Of a stretch of 64,000 bases of DNA, positions 54,475 to 63,829 are shown piece by piece. Under the pieces are notes generated by a model, which saw only the letters and a list, made by a program, of their open reading frames with translations, searched no databases and was not told the origin of the DNA. The DNA is from Methylobacterium sp. WL1 (GTDB taxonomy: Bacteria; Pseudomonadota; Alphaproteobacteria; Rhizobiales; Beijerinckiaceae): the NCBI RefSeq assembly GCF_008000895.1, contig NZ_CP042823.1:1-64000 (forward strand). The letters run 5' to 3'. Position 1 is the stretch's first letter; the number at the start of each line of letters is the position of its first letter. The translations under genes were made by a program, and so were the position numbers.

Positions 54475-55362
54475 ATGACCACGATCTTCGGCGTGCCGAC
54501 CCAGGCGCTGTTCGGACAGTTGCTGCTCGGCCTGATCAACGGCTCGTTCTACGCGATTCTGTCGCTCGGTCTCGCGATCATCTTCGGGCTCCTCAACATC
54601 ATCAACTTCGCCCACGGCGCGCTCTACATGATGGGCGCGTTCGTGGCCTGGATGCTGCTGACTTATGTCGGGCTCGGCTACTGGTGGGCGCTCGGGCTGG
54701 CGCCGCTGGTGGTGGGGGCCTTCGGCATTCTGCTGGAACGGGTGCTGATCGCGCGCCTCTACAAGCTCGATCACCTCTACGGCCTGCTCCTGACCTTCGG
54801 GCTGGCGCTGATCATCCAGGGCCTGTTCCGCAACCAGTACGGCGTGTCGGGGCTGCCCTACGCGATCCCGGCCGAGCTGTCGGGCGGCCAGCGCCTGCCG
54901 TTCATGTTCCTGCCGAACTACCGGGCCTGGGTGGTGGTGGCCTCGCTCACCGTCTGCATCGCGACGTGGTTGGTGATCGAGAAGACCAAGCTCGGCGCCT
55001 ACCTCCGGGCCGCGACCGAGAACCCGACCCTGGTCCAGGCCTTCGGGGTGAACGTGCCGCTTTTCCTGACCCTGACCTACGGGTTCGGCGTGGCGCTCGC
55101 GGGTTTCGCCGGGGTCCTCGCCGCCCCGATCTACTCGGTGAACCCGAACATGGGCGCCGACATCATCATCGTGGTCTTCGCCGTGGTGGTGATCGGCGGC
55201 ATGGGCTCGATCATCGGCTCGGTGATCACCGGCTTCGCCCTCGGCCTGGTCGAGGGCTTGACCAAGGTGTTCTACCCGGAGGCGTCGGCCACCGTGATCT
55301 TCGTGATCATGGTGCTGGTGCTGCTCGTCAAACCCGCCGGCCTGTTCGGGCGCACGGCCTGA
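54475..55362 (+). CDS. HAAT-type ABC permease (LivH-like)
   Basis: A 295-aa inner-membrane permease with about eight helices. LivH-like motifs: LINGSFYAILSLGLAIIFGL at the start, NFAHGALYMMGAF, and the cytosolic coupling segment RAATENPTLVQAFGVN near 180. The C-terminal part has VVVIGGMGSIIGSVITGF. GGAGG precedes the ATG by 9 bases. It pairs with the LivM-like gene 23 bases downstream. Confidence 0.95.
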   Translation: MTTIFGVPTQALFGQLLLGLINGSFYAILSLGLAIIFGLLNIINFAHGALYMMGAFVAWMLLTYVGLGYWWALGLAPLVVGAFGILLERVLIARLYKLDHLYGLLLTFGLALIIQGLFRNQYGVSGLPYAIPAELSGGQRLPFMFLPNYRAWVVVASLTVCIATWLVIEKTKLGAYLRAATENPTLVQAFGVNVPLFLTLTYGFGVALAGFAGVLAAPIYSVNPNMGADIIIVVFAVVVIGGMGSIIGSVITGFALGLVEGLTKVFYPEASATVIFVIMVLVLLVKPAGLFGRTA

Positions 55363-55385
55363 AAGAGATCAGAGGCTCGATCCCC

Positions 55386-56372
55386 ATGGCCGACACCGCC
55401 GCCATCGACGTCGCCCCGATCGCCGCAGCGCTGCCGACGCGCCGCAACGACAAGGCGCTGCACTGGATGATTTTTCTCGGCATCGCGGTCGTGCTGACCG
55501 CGGCGCCGCTGATCCTCTATCCCGTCTACCTGATGAAGGTGCTGTGCTTCGCGCTGTTCGCGCTCGCCTTCAACCTGCTGCTCGGCTACGGCGGCCTGCT
55601 CTCGTTCGGTCACGCCGCCTATTTCGGCATGGCGAGCTATCTCTGCGCCTACACGGCCAAGAGCCTCGGTTTCACGCCGGAATTGGCGATCCTGTCGGGC
55701 ACCGCCACCGCGGCCATGCTCGGGCTGGTCTTCGGCTCGCTGGCGATCCGCCGGCAGGGCATCTACTTCTCGATGATCACACTGGCGCTCGCCCAGATGG
55801 CGTTCTTCTTCTCGCTGCAGGCGAAGTTCACCGGCGGCGAGGACGGGATCCAGGCGGTGCCGCGCGGCAACCTGTTCGGGGTGTTGAGTCTCGCCGACGA
55901 CCGGGCGATGTATGCCGTCGTCTGCGTGGTCTTCATGGCCGGGATGCTGCTGATCTACCGGATCATCCACTCGCCGTTCGGGCAGGTGCTCAAGGCGATC
56001 CGGGACAACGAGCCCCGGGCGATCTCGCTGGGCTACCGCGCCAACCAGTACAAGCTCGCGGTCTTCGTGCTCTCGGCGACGCTCGCGGGGCTTGCGGGCT
56101 CGACCAAGGCGATCGTGTTCCAGCTCGCCTCGCTCACCGACGTCCACTGGTCGATGTCCGGCGAGGTGGTGCTGATGACGCTGGTGGGCGGCATGGGCAC
56201 GGTGTTCGGGCCGATCGTGGGCGCGCTGGTGATCGTCACGATGGAAACGTATCTGGCGCAGTTCGGCGCCTGGGTGACGATCATTCAGGGCTGCGTCTTC
56301 GTGCTCTGCGTGCTGCTGTTCCGCGAGGGCATCGTCGGCCTGATCGCCCGGATCATCCGCAAGCCGCTGTGA
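55386..56372 (+). CDS. HAAT-type ABC permease (LivM-like)
   Basis: A 328-aa permease, the LivM partner of LivH. From ATG 55386 it has an N-terminal soluble stretch and about nine helices. Motifs: NLLLGYGGLLSFGHAAYFGM, the coupling loop KAIRDNEPRAISLGY, VFVLSATLAGLAGSTKA and a Gly-rich LVGGMGTVFGPIVGAL. The gene is the last of the five-gene importer set; mutL lies downstream after a small ORF. The longer open frame upstream overlaps livH and is not used. Confidence 0.95.
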   Translation: MADTAAIDVAPIAAALPTRRNDKALHWMIFLGIAVVLTAAPLILYPVYLMKVLCFALFALAFNLLLGYGGLLSFGHAAYFGMASYLCAYTAKSLGFTPELAILSGTATAAMLGLVFGSLAIRRQGIYFSMITLALAQMAFFFSLQAKFTGGEDGIQAVPRGNLFGVLSLADDRAMYAVVCVVFMAGMLLIYRIIHSPFGQVLKAIRDNEPRAISLGYRANQYKLAVFVLSATLAGLAGSTKAIVFQLASLTDVHWSMSGEVVLMTLVGGMGTVFGPIVGALVIVTMETYLAQFGAWVTIIQGCVFVLCVLLFREGIVGLIARIIRKPL

Positions 56373-56452
56373 GACGCGGCGGGTGCCGGTTCGTTGACGG
56401 ATCATTAACCACGCCCGCTCAACCTGCAGTTCCCAGGCTGACAGGTTTGACC

Positions 56453-56806
56453 ATGACGAAGACCCAGCCGCTGAGCATCGACGATCCGGCGGCGGATTGC
56501 CCGATCCCGCCGGAAACCGTCGGACAATTGATCAAGGCCGACGCCGACACCGCGACGTACATCCTCGACGGCATCCCCGAGGCGACCCGGGCACGCCTCG
56601 CGGTCTGGCTGTATGGCCGCAGCCATACCCACGAGATCGGCGTGCGCGTCGCGGCGACCTGCGACGGCGCCACGCTGCGACGGGCCGCCGGCGTCGTCGG
56701 TACCGCCCTCTACGACGCGTCGCGCCGCCCCTACAAGGCGCCGAGCCACGGCGCCCGGCCTGCGGGCAGCCGCATCTCGTTGGGCGGATCGAGTCGCCGC
56801 GCCTGA
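56453..56806 (+). CDS. Small hypothetical protein (117 aa)
   Basis: From ATG 56453 (MTKTQPLSIDDPAADC) the product is hydrophilic. Residues about 25-85 form a compact helical block (LIKADADTATYILDGIPEATRARLAVWLYGR-type composition), followed by a basic tail with Pro/Gly/Ser/Arg. I recognise no domain and no signal peptide. It lies between the ABC transporter and mutL, in the same direction; whether it belongs to either transcript is unclear. Confidence 0.5.
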   Translation: MTKTQPLSIDDPAADCPIPPETVGQLIKADADTATYILDGIPEATRARLAVWLYGRSHTHEIGVRVAATCDGATLRRAAGVVGTALYDASRRPYKAPSHGARPAGSRISLGGSSRRA

Positions 56807-56884
56807 GCGCCGCGGCGTCGCGACACGATCCCTGTCATCCGGTCCGCTAGGAGCGCCGCCGCCCAGCCGCTATCGTGCGCGTCG

Positions 56885-58864
56885 ATGTCCACCCTTGCGC
56901 CCGTCATCCGCCGTCTCGACCCGATCCTCGTCGACCGCATCGCGGCAGGCGAGGTGGTCGAGCGCCCCGCCTCGGCTGTGAAGGAGCTGGTCGAGAACGC
57001 CATCGATGCCGGCGCCCGTACCATCGACGTGGTGGTGGAGAACGGCGGTCGCCGGCTGATCCGGGTGATCGACGACGGCCGCGGCATGGGCCCGGACGAC
57101 CTCGCATTGTGCGTCGAACGCCACGCGACCTCGAAGCTGCCCGGCGGCGATCTCTCGGCCATCGACACGCTGGGATTCCGCGGCGAAGCGCTGCCCTCGA
57201 TCGGTGCCGTGTCGCGGCTCGCGATCACGACTCGTCCCGAGGGCGCCGATGCCGGGGCGAGCCTCACCGTCGAGGCCGGCCTTAAGGGTCCGGTCCGTCC
57301 GGCCCCGGCCCAGCGCGGCACTCGGATCGAGGTGACCGAGCTGTTCGCAGCGACGCCCGCGCGGCTGAAGTTCCTGAAATCCGACCGGGCCGAGAACGCC
57401 GCCATCGCGGAGACCCTGCGTCGGCTCGCCGTGGCCCAGCCCGGCATCCGCTTCACGCTGCGCGCCGATGCCGGGCAGCCGCTGCTGCTGCCGTCCGAGA
57501 CCGGACCCGAGGGCGAGCTCCGCCGCTTAACAGCGGTGCTGGGCGCGGATTTCGCCGCCAACGCGCTGCCGGTATCGCTCGCCCGGGAAGGATTCGCGGT
57601 CACCGGCCATGTCGGCCTGCCGACCTATCACCGCGGGGCGGCCGGCTATATTCACCTCGTGGTCAACGGCCGCCCAGTGCGCGACCGGCTGCTGCTCGGC
57701 GCGGTGCGGGGCGCCTATGCCGACACGCTGGCCTCAGACCGGCACCCGGTGCTCGGGCTCGCCATCGCGTGCGATCCCGACTTGGTCGACGTCAACGTCC
57801 ACCCGGCCAAGACCGAGGTGCGGTTCCGCGAGCCCGGTCTCGTGCGGGCGCTCGTGGTCAGCGCGATCCACGACGCCCTGCGCCGGGGCGGCGCCCGCTC
57901 GGCCACCACCGGGGCCAGCCGGACCCTCGACGCCCTGCGTCCGGCCGGCCCCGCGCTGGCGACCCATACCGGCGCCGCCGTGCCGAGCCTGTTCCGGTCC
58001 GCCCGCCCGAGCTTCTTCCCGGCGAACACGCCCTCCGTGGCGGCGCCGTCGGGCTACAGCCGAGCCCAAGCCTGGCGGCCTGACAGCTGGCAACCGGCAA
58101 CCGAGCCGGACGACCGCGAGCCGGTGCCCGTCTTCGGCGACGCGCAAGGGTTCGGCGAGGCTCCGCAGGCGCCGTTCGCGCACTCGCCCGAGGCGGATCT
58201 CGCGGCCCCGCCCCAGGCGGATGTCCGGCCGGTGGTCGAGGCGGCCGAGGCCGTCGATCACCCGCTCGGCGCTGCCCGCGCCCAGATTCACGAGACCTAC
58301 ATCCTCGCCCAGACCCGGGACGGCCTGGTGATCGTCGATCAACACGCCGCCCACGAGCGTCTGGTCTATGAGCGCATGAAGGCGGAGCGGGCCCGGGGTG
58401 GTATCGCCCGCCAGGGCCTGCTGATCCCCGACGTGGTCGAGATGAGCCCGGACGCCGCCGAGCGCTTGGTCGCCGCGGCCCCGGACCTCGACCGGCTCGG
58501 CCTGTCGATCGAGGCGTTCGGTACCGGTGCGGTGCTGGTGCGCGAAGTGCCGGCCGCGCTGGTCGGCGCCTCCGTGCGCGATCTCGTGACCGACATTCTC
58601 GACGCGCTGGAGGCCAGCGGAGACGAGGAGGGCGGCGCCCCCGCCACCGAGGGTGGCCCGCTCGGCCGGCGCCTGGACGCGATCCTGTCGCGCATGAGCT
58701 GCCACGGCTCGGTCCGCGCCGGCCGCCGCCTGCGTCCGGAGGAGATGAACGCGCTCCTGCGCGAGATGGAGGCGACGCCGAATTCCGGGCAGTGCAACCA
58801 CGGCCGCCCGACCTCGATCGAGTTAAAGCTCTCCGACATCGAACGGCTGTTCGGCCGCCGATAA
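56885..58864 (+). CDS. mutL: DNA mismatch repair protein MutL (endonuclease type)
   Basis: Links MutS mismatch recognition to strand incision. The 659-aa protein has an N-terminal GHKL ATPase (ERPASAVKELVENAIDAGA, DDGRGM, TLGFRGEALPSI) and a C-terminal dimerisation/endonuclease domain. The endonuclease motif DQHAxHExxxxE is present from Asp485 (VDQHAAHERLVYE), with a Zn-site-like SGQCNHGRPTS near the C-terminus. This marks the MutH-independent class that nicks DNA itself. The linker (about 340-460) is Pro/Ala-rich and variable. The following gene starts 37 bases later. Confidence 0.97.
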   Translation: MSTLAPVIRRLDPILVDRIAAGEVVERPASAVKELVENAIDAGARTIDVVVENGGRRLIRVIDDGRGMGPDDLALCVERHATSKLPGGDLSAIDTLGFRGEALPSIGAVSRLAITTRPEGADAGASLTVEAGLKGPVRPAPAQRGTRIEVTELFAATPARLKFLKSDRAENAAIAETLRRLAVAQPGIRFTLRADAGQPLLLPSETGPEGELRRLTAVLGADFAANALPVSLAREGFAVTGHVGLPTYHRGAAGYIHLVVNGRPVRDRLLLGAVRGAYADTLASDRHPVLGLAIACDPDLVDVNVHPAKTEVRFREPGLVRALVVSAIHDALRRGGARSATTGASRTLDALRPAGPALATHTGAAVPSLFRSARPSFFPANTPSVAAPSGYSRAQAWRPDSWQPATEPDDREPVPVFGDAQGFGEAPQAPFAHSPEADLAAPPQADVRPVVEAAEAVDHPLGAARAQIHETYILAQTRDGLVIVDQHAAHERLVYERMKAERARGGIARQGLLIPDVVEMSPDAAERLVAAAPDLDRLGLSIEAFGTGAVLVREVPAALVGASVRDLVTDILDALEASGDEEGGAPATEGGPLGRRLDAILSRMSCHGSVRAGRRLRPEEMNALLREMEATPNSGQCNHGRPTSIELKLSDIERLFGRR

Positions 58865-58900
58865 GTTCCCGCAAACAGGCATCCATCGGAGCCCGCGACC

Positions 58901-60106
58901 ATGGATTTCACCATCTCCCGCCGCGTCGAGGAATACCGCACGCGGATCGCGGCCTTCGTGGACGCGCATATCGTTCCGCTGGAATCGGACCCGGAGGCCT
59001 ATGACGGGCACGGCAATATCAGCCTCGCCGAGCTGGCGCGGCTGCGCAGACTCGCGAAGGCCGAGGGGCTGTGGTGCCTGCAGCTAAAGCCCGAGACCGG
59101 TGGAGCCGGCCTCGACAAGGTCGGCATGGCGGTCTGCTACGAGGCGATGAACCGCTCGATCTTCGGACCGGTCGTGTTCAACTCGGCCGCCCCCGACGAC
59201 GGCAACATGATGGTGCTGGAGAAGGTCGCGACCCCGGACCAGAGGGCCCGCTGGCTCGACCCGATCGTTCGCGGCGAGGTCCGCTCGGCCTTCGCGATGA
59301 CCGAGCCGCATCCCGGCGGTGGCTCCGATCCCGGCATGATTCAGACCCGGGCCGAGCGGCGGGGCGACACCTACGTGGTCACCGGCCGCAAATGGTACAT
59401 CACCGGAGCGGAGGAGGCCGCGCATTTCATCCTGATGGCGCGTACATCCGACGATGCGCGCAAGGGGCTGACCGCCTTCCTGTTCCACAAGGATCAGCCC
59501 GGCTGGGAGATCCTGCGCCGGATCCCGATCATGGGCCCGGAGGAGCACGGCGGCCACTGCGAATTGCTGTTCGACGGGCTGGAGATCCCCGCCGGGAACG
59601 TCCTGATGAACGAGGGCGACGGGCTGAAGCTGACGCAGATCCGCCTCGGCCCGGCGCGTCTGACCCACTGCATGCGCTGGCTCGGCCTGTCGAAGCGCTG
59701 CGTCGAGATCGCCCGGGCCTATGCGGGGGAGCGCCACGGCTTCGGCATCCGTCTTGCCGACCGCGAAAGCATCCAGTTGATGCTGGGCGACCTCGCCATG
59801 CGGATCGAGATCGGCCGCCTGCTGGTGATGAAGGCCGCCTGGGCGCTCGACCAGGGCAGCTTTGCCCGCAAGGAGGTCTCGATGGCCAAGGTCCACGTCG
59901 CCAACCTGGTGCACGCGGCAGCCGACATCGCCATCCAGATCAACGGTGCCCGGGGCTACTCCACCGACACGCCGCTCGAATGGATCTACCGCTACGCACG
60001 CCAAGCCCGTCTGGTGGACGGTGCCGACGAAGTCCACAAGATGGTGCTCAACCGCAACCTCGAAGCCGAGGGTGATTCTTTTTGGACCTGGGGTGTGGAG
60101 GGGTGA
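58901..60106 (+). CDS. Acyl-CoA dehydrogenase-family protein (LvaC/ACAD10-like candidate)
   Basis: A 401-aa flavin enzyme of the acyl-CoA dehydrogenase fold: FAMTEPHPGGGSDPG and KWYITGAEEAAHF are the FAD/substrate contacts, and the C-terminal AADIAIQINGARGYSTDTPLE is the flavin-phosphate region. The gene heads a cluster with thiolase, SDR, APH-type kinase and DUF6285, the set seen around LvaC of the levulinate operon. There the dehydrogenase-like protein removes phosphate from a 4-phosphoacyl-CoA to give an enoyl-CoA. An ordinary acyl-CoA dehydrogenase is the alternative. GGAG lies 10 bases before the ATG. Confidence 0.9.
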   Translation: MDFTISRRVEEYRTRIAAFVDAHIVPLESDPEAYDGHGNISLAELARLRRLAKAEGLWCLQLKPETGGAGLDKVGMAVCYEAMNRSIFGPVVFNSAAPDDGNMMVLEKVATPDQRARWLDPIVRGEVRSAFAMTEPHPGGGSDPGMIQTRAERRGDTYVVTGRKWYITGAEEAAHFILMARTSDDARKGLTAFLFHKDQPGWEILRRIPIMGPEEHGGHCELLFDGLEIPAGNVLMNEGDGLKLTQIRLGPARLTHCMRWLGLSKRCVEIARAYAGERHGFGIRLADRESIQLMLGDLAMRIEIGRLLVMKAAWALDQGSFARKEVSMAKVHVANLVHAAADIAIQINGARGYSTDTPLEWIYRYARQARLVDGADEVHKMVLNRNLEAEGDSFWTWGVEG

Positions 60107-60107
60107 C

Positions 60108-60144
60108 GGTTGTTCTTCCACCTCGGCAGGGTGGAAGAACAACC
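60108..60144 (+). repeat. Perfect 15-bp inverted repeat after the acyl-CoA dehydrogenase gene
   Basis: GGTTGTTCTTCCACC (60108-60122) and its exact complement (60130-60144) surround a 7-nt loop. It starts one base after the stop codon. No T-run follows. The long perfect stem should fold in RNA; it may protect the upstream message or lower read-through into the thiolase gene 223 bases downstream. Confidence 0.6.
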
Positions 60145-60367
60145 CACCGTCCGCACTCGTGATGTGCGGCGAAGCCGCCTTGATGGAGGCCCCGGGGATC
60201 GCGCAACGGAATGCTTGGCTACTCCGAGGCGCCCTGACACGGGCGCCTCCGGATGAGGGCGCCGGTGAGAGGACCGTTTGTCTGCTCATTCGCCGGTGAA
60301 GACTAGAATTCGGTAGCGGGAACGCCAGGATCGGTGTTCAGCCGACGAGAGGAAAGGTCCGCGAGAC

Positions 60368-61546
60368 ATGACAGATGTCGTGATCACCGGCGCGGTGCGC
60401 ACCGCGATCGGCACTTTCGGGGGCTCGCTCTCGGCGATCCCGCCGGCCGAGCTGGCAGCGCAATGCATCGCGGAAGCGCTGAAGCGGTCCGGGACCGCGC
60501 CGGAGGCGGTGGGCCACGTCGTGATCGGCAACGTCATCCCGACCGAGCCGCGCGACGCCTACATCGCCCGGGTCTCCGCGATCGAGGGCGGGATCCCCGA
60601 GGCCGTGCCGGCGCTCACGGTCAACCGCCTGTGCGGCAGCGGGCTGCAGGCGATCGTCTCGGCCGCGCAGGCGATCATGCTGGGCGACGCCGAGGTGGCG
60701 GTCGCCGGGGGCGCCGAGAGCATGAGCCGGTCGCCGCATCTCCTGACGACCGGGCGGTTCGGCCAGCGCATGGGCGACGCGACCCTGGTCGACTACATGG
60801 TCGGCGTGCTGAACGACCCGTTCGGCAACGGCCATATGGGCGTCACCGCCGAGAACGTGGCCGCGCGCTACGGCATCTCCCGGGCCATGCAGGACGCGTT
60901 CGCGGCCGAGAGCCAGGCCCGGGCCGCCCATGCGATCGGCGAGGGCCGATTCCGTGAGCAGATCCTGGCCGTCGCGGTCCAGCGCAAGCGCGAGACGGTG
61001 GCGTTCGAGACCGACGAGCACCCGAAGGCCACCAGCGTCGAGGATCTCGCCAAGCTTCGTCCGGCCTTCTCCAAGACCGGCAGCGTCACCGCCGGCAACG
61101 CCTCCGGCCTCAATGACGGCGCCGCGATCGTCGTGCTGGCGAGTGCCGCCGCGGCCGAGCGTGATGGGTCCAAGCCCCTCGCCCGGATCGTCGGGTACGC
61201 CCATGCCGGGGTCGATCCGTCCGAGATGGGCATGGGTCCGGTGCCGGCCGTTGAGCGCCTGCTGGCGCGCACCGGATTGCGCGCTGCCGACTTCGACGTG
61301 ATCGAATCGAACGAGGCTTTCGCGGCCCAGGCCTGCGCGGTCTCCCGCGCCCTGGATCTCGACCCCGCCAAGGTCAACGCGAACGGTGGCGCCATCGCGC
61401 TCGGCCATCCGCTCGGCGCCACGGGGGCGATCGTCACCGTCAAGGCGCTCTACGAACTCGCCCGGGTGAACGGCCGCTACGGCCTCGTCACCATGTGCAT
61501 CGGCGGCGGACAGGGCATCGCCATGGCCATCGAGCGGTTGCACTGA
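60368..61546 (+). CDS. Acetyl-CoA C-acyltransferase (thiolase)
   Basis: A 392-aa thiolase with active-site Cys89 (NRLCGSGLQAI), His347 (LGHPLGATGA) and Cys377 (TMCIGGGQG). It is a second thiolase in this window, distinct from the one at 1714. In this cluster it would complete cleavage of the 3-ketoacyl-CoA left after gamma-hydroxy-acid processing and one oxidation round. GAAAGG precedes the ATG. The SDR gene starts one base after its stop, so translation is coupled. Confidence 0.94.
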   Translation: MTDVVITGAVRTAIGTFGGSLSAIPPAELAAQCIAEALKRSGTAPEAVGHVVIGNVIPTEPRDAYIARVSAIEGGIPEAVPALTVNRLCGSGLQAIVSAAQAIMLGDAEVAVAGGAESMSRSPHLLTTGRFGQRMGDATLVDYMVGVLNDPFGNGHMGVTAENVAARYGISRAMQDAFAAESQARAAHAIGEGRFREQILAVAVQRKRETVAFETDEHPKATSVEDLAKLRPAFSKTGSVTAGNASGLNDGAAIVVLASAAAAERDGSKPLARIVGYAHAGVDPSEMGMGPVPAVERLLARTGLRAADFDVIESNEAFAAQACAVSRALDLDPAKVNANGGAIALGHPLGATGAIVTVKALYELARVNGRYGLVTMCIGGGQGIAMAIERLH

Positions 61547-61547
61547 G

Positions 61548-62315
61548 ATGGCCGGCCTGTTCGATCTCACCGGCCGGCACGTGCTGGTCACCGGGGCCTC
61601 CAGCGGCCTCGGCCGCCACTTCGCCGGCACGCTGGCTAAAGCCGGCGCCTGCCTGTCGCTCTGCGCCCGCCGGGCCGACGCGCTGGCCGAGACCGTCGCC
61701 CGGGTCGAAGGGGAGGGCGGCGAGGCGCAGGCAATCGTGATGGACGTCACCGACGCCGCGAGCGTCGAGCGGGCACTCGATGCCGCCGAGGCGCGGTTCG
61801 GGCCCGTGGCGGTGCTCGTCAACAATGCCGGCGTCACCGCAACGAAGCCGGCCCTCGAGCTGGACGAGGCCGATTGGGACTTCGTCCTCGACACCAACCT
61901 GAAGGGCGTCTGGCTCGTCGCGCAGGCGACCGGGCGGCGCATGGTCCGGCATGGTTCCGGCGGCAGCATCGTCAACATCGCGTCGATCCTCGGCCTGCGG
62001 GTCGCCGGTGGGCTGGCGCCCTACGCCGCCTCCAAGGCCGGGGTCGTCCAGCTCACCAAGAGCCTCGCGCTGGAATGGGCCCGCCACGGGATCCGGGTGA
62101 ATGCCCTCGCCCCCGGCTACATCGCCACCGATTTGAACGATGCGTTCTTCGAATCCGAACCCGGCAAGGCGCTGATCAAGCGCGTCCCGCAGCGCCGGCT
62201 GGGCGAGGCATCCGAACTCGATGGGCCGCTGCTGTTGCTCGCCTCCGGGGCGGGCTCGTACATGACCGGCAGCGTCGTCGCGGTCGATGGCGGCCACCTC
62301 GTCTCGGGGCTTTAG
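61548..62315 (+). CDS. SDR-family oxidoreductase (LvaD-like candidate)
   Basis: A 255-aa short-chain dehydrogenase: cofactor loop TGASSGLG at 15-22, catalytic Ser in NIASILGL, and YxxxK as Tyr159/Lys163 (PYAASKAG). The Asp/Arg region after the second strand (CARRADAL) suggests NADP preference. In the lva route, LvaD reduces levulinyl-CoA to 4-hydroxyvaleryl-CoA; here it could reduce a 4-oxoacyl-CoA. It is packed between thiolase and kinase genes, with the next start 3 bases after its stop. Confidence 0.92.
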   Translation: MAGLFDLTGRHVLVTGASSGLGRHFAGTLAKAGACLSLCARRADALAETVARVEGEGGEAQAIVMDVTDAASVERALDAAEARFGPVAVLVNNAGVTATKPALELDEADWDFVLDTNLKGVWLVAQATGRRMVRHGSGGSIVNIASILGLRVAGGLAPYAASKAGVVQLTKSLALEWARHGIRVNALAPGYIATDLNDAFFESEPGKALIKRVPQRRLGEASELDGPLLLLASGAGSYMTGSVVAVDGGHLVSGL

Positions 62316-62318
62316 CGG

Positions 62319-63329
62319 ATGGAACAGGCGCAGCTGCGCGACTGGATCGCCTCGCATCTCGGCTGTCCGGATCTCGCCATCGAGGCGGTCCAACCCCTCG
62401 GCGGCGGCTCGATCCAGGAGAACCGGCTGGTCCGCTGCCGGATCGGCGACACCGTTCGGGGCTTCGTGCTGCGCATGGACGCCGCCGCGACCATCGCGTC
62501 GAGCCGTTCCCGGGCGGAGGAGTTCCACATCCTGGACGCGGTCTGGAAAGCCGGCGTCCGGGTGCCGGAGCCGGTCGCCTTCTGCGCCGATCCCGCAATC
62601 GTCGGAGCGCCCTTCGCGCTGATGGGCCTCGTCGAGGGCGTGGGCCTGGGGCCGCGCATCGCCAAGGACCTGAGCCTCGGCGGCGACCGGGAGATCCTGG
62701 CCGAGACCCTTGGCCGCGAACTCGCCCGGATCCACGCCGCGCTCGACCCGCGCGAGGTGCCGGCTGCACTCGCCTTCCTCGGGGCGCCCGAGCCGCAGCC
62801 GGCATTGGCCGAGATCGCCCGCCTGCGTGCCAGCCTCGACGGGATTGGCGCCAAGCGCCCGGCGATCGAGTGGGGTCTGCGCTGGGGCAAGGTGCGGGCC
62901 CCGGCTTGTCGGGCGCCGTCCCTGGTGCATCGCGACTTCCGCACCGGCAACTACATGGTGGATGCGTCGGGCCTGACCGCGATCCTCGACTGGGAGTTCG
63001 CCGGCTGGGGCGATCCTGCGCAGGATCTCGGCTGGTTCTGCGCAACCTGCTGGCGGTTCGGCCGAACGGATCTGGAGGCCGGCGGCATCGGCTCCCGGGC
63101 GTCGTTCTACCGGGGTTACACGCAGGAGAGCGGCCGGACCATCGATCCGGACAGCGTCGCCTATTGGGAGGTGATGGCGCATCTGCGCTGGGCGGTGATC
63201 GCCCTGGAACAGGGTGCCCGCCACGTCTCGGGCCGGGAATTCTCATTGGAACTGGCGCTCACCGGCCGGATGGTGCCCGAGCTGGAACGCACGATTTTGC
63301 GGGCGACCGCCCCGGAGAACTGGAGCTGA
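62319..63329 (+). CDS. APH-type phosphotransferase (LvaA-like 4-hydroxyacyl-CoA kinase candidate)
   Basis: A 336-aa aminoglycoside-phosphotransferase-fold protein. The catalytic loop has His204-Arg-Asp206 (VHRDFRTGNY, with Asn at 211) and the metal Asp224 (ILDWEFAGWGD). A Gly-rich N-terminal loop (QPLGGGSIQENR) is present. Close relatives are the kinase halves of ACAD10/11 and LvaA, which phosphorylate 4-hydroxyacyl-CoA so the hydroxyl can leave. It is not likely an antibiotic-resistance enzyme, given its fatty-acid-type cluster. The DUF6285 gene follows 2 bases after the stop. Confidence 0.88.
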   Translation: MEQAQLRDWIASHLGCPDLAIEAVQPLGGGSIQENRLVRCRIGDTVRGFVLRMDAAATIASSRSRAEEFHILDAVWKAGVRVPEPVAFCADPAIVGAPFALMGLVEGVGLGPRIAKDLSLGGDREILAETLGRELARIHAALDPREVPAALAFLGAPEPQPALAEIARLRASLDGIGAKRPAIEWGLRWGKVRAPACRAPSLVHRDFRTGNYMVDASGLTAILDWEFAGWGDPAQDLGWFCATCWRFGRTDLEAGGIGSRASFYRGYTQESGRTIDPDSVAYWEVMAHLRWAVIALEQGARHVSGREFSLELALTGRMVPELERTILRATAPENWS

Positions 63330-63331
63330 GC

Positions 63332-63664
63332 ATGCAGGACGAACCCTCCGGCGCCGCTCTCCTCGACGCCGCCCGCCGGGCGCTGACCGAGGAGGTCGCC
63401 CCGGGCCTCACCGGCCGCCCCCGCTACGTCGCCCTGATGGTCGCCAACGCGATCGGAATCGCTGCCCGGGAGATCGCCCAGGCCGACCGGCTCGGCGAGA
63501 CCGGCGCTCGACTGCTGGGCGGCGCCGGCCATGACGCCCTGGACGACCTGATCGGTACAATTCGAGCCGGCGCGCGCGATGCCGACCCGGAACTGCACAC
63601 CCGCCTCAGCGCCGCGACGGAGGCCGCCGCCGACATCTGGAAGCCGTCGAAGCCCGCGGCGTGA
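63332..63664 (+). CDS. DUF6285 protein (LvaB-like candidate)
   Basis: A 110-aa, all-helical small protein (DEPSGAALLDAARRALTEEV; VANAIGIAAREIAQ; AATEAAADIWKPSKPA). ATG 63332 is 2 bases after the kinase stop. As I recall this family contains LvaB, a small partner that the LvaA kinase needs for activity. The adjacency of kinase and small protein is the most specific part of the cluster resemblance. The larger open frame (from 61874) overlaps the SDR and kinase genes and is not real. Confidence 0.82.
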   Translation: MQDEPSGAALLDAARRALTEEVAPGLTGRPRYVALMVANAIGIAAREIAQADRLGETGARLLGGAGHDALDDLIGTIRAGARDADPELHTRLSAATEAAADIWKPSKPAA

Positions 63665-63726
63665 CGCTCATATCGGGAGACATCCAGCCCAGCGCCTAAC
63701 CCTGAGACGCCGCCGCGAAGCGGGGC

Positions 63727-63782
63727 CCTCGAAGAAGGAAGCCTCCAGCGATCGTTCGACGAACTGGAGGATTCCTTCGAGG
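63727..63782. repeat. Imperfect inverted repeat between convergent genes
   Basis: Arms 63727-63748 and 63764-63782 pair over about 18 bases, with a 3-base bulge (extra GAA) and one mismatch, around a 15-nt loop. It lies between the convergent DUF6285 gene and the CoA ligase. No T-run is present. It could be a bidirectional transcript end or a dispersed intergenic repeat. Confidence 0.4.
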
Positions 63783-63829
63783 CAGCTGCGCAGCACCTCG
63801 GGTTGAGGTGGCCGCTGGGGTACCCGGCT

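Noticed and set aside
62319..63329. Aminoglycoside resistance gene
   Set aside because: The fold is shared, but the neighbours are acyl-CoA enzymes and a DUF6285 protein, which fits acyl-CoA-type kinases better.
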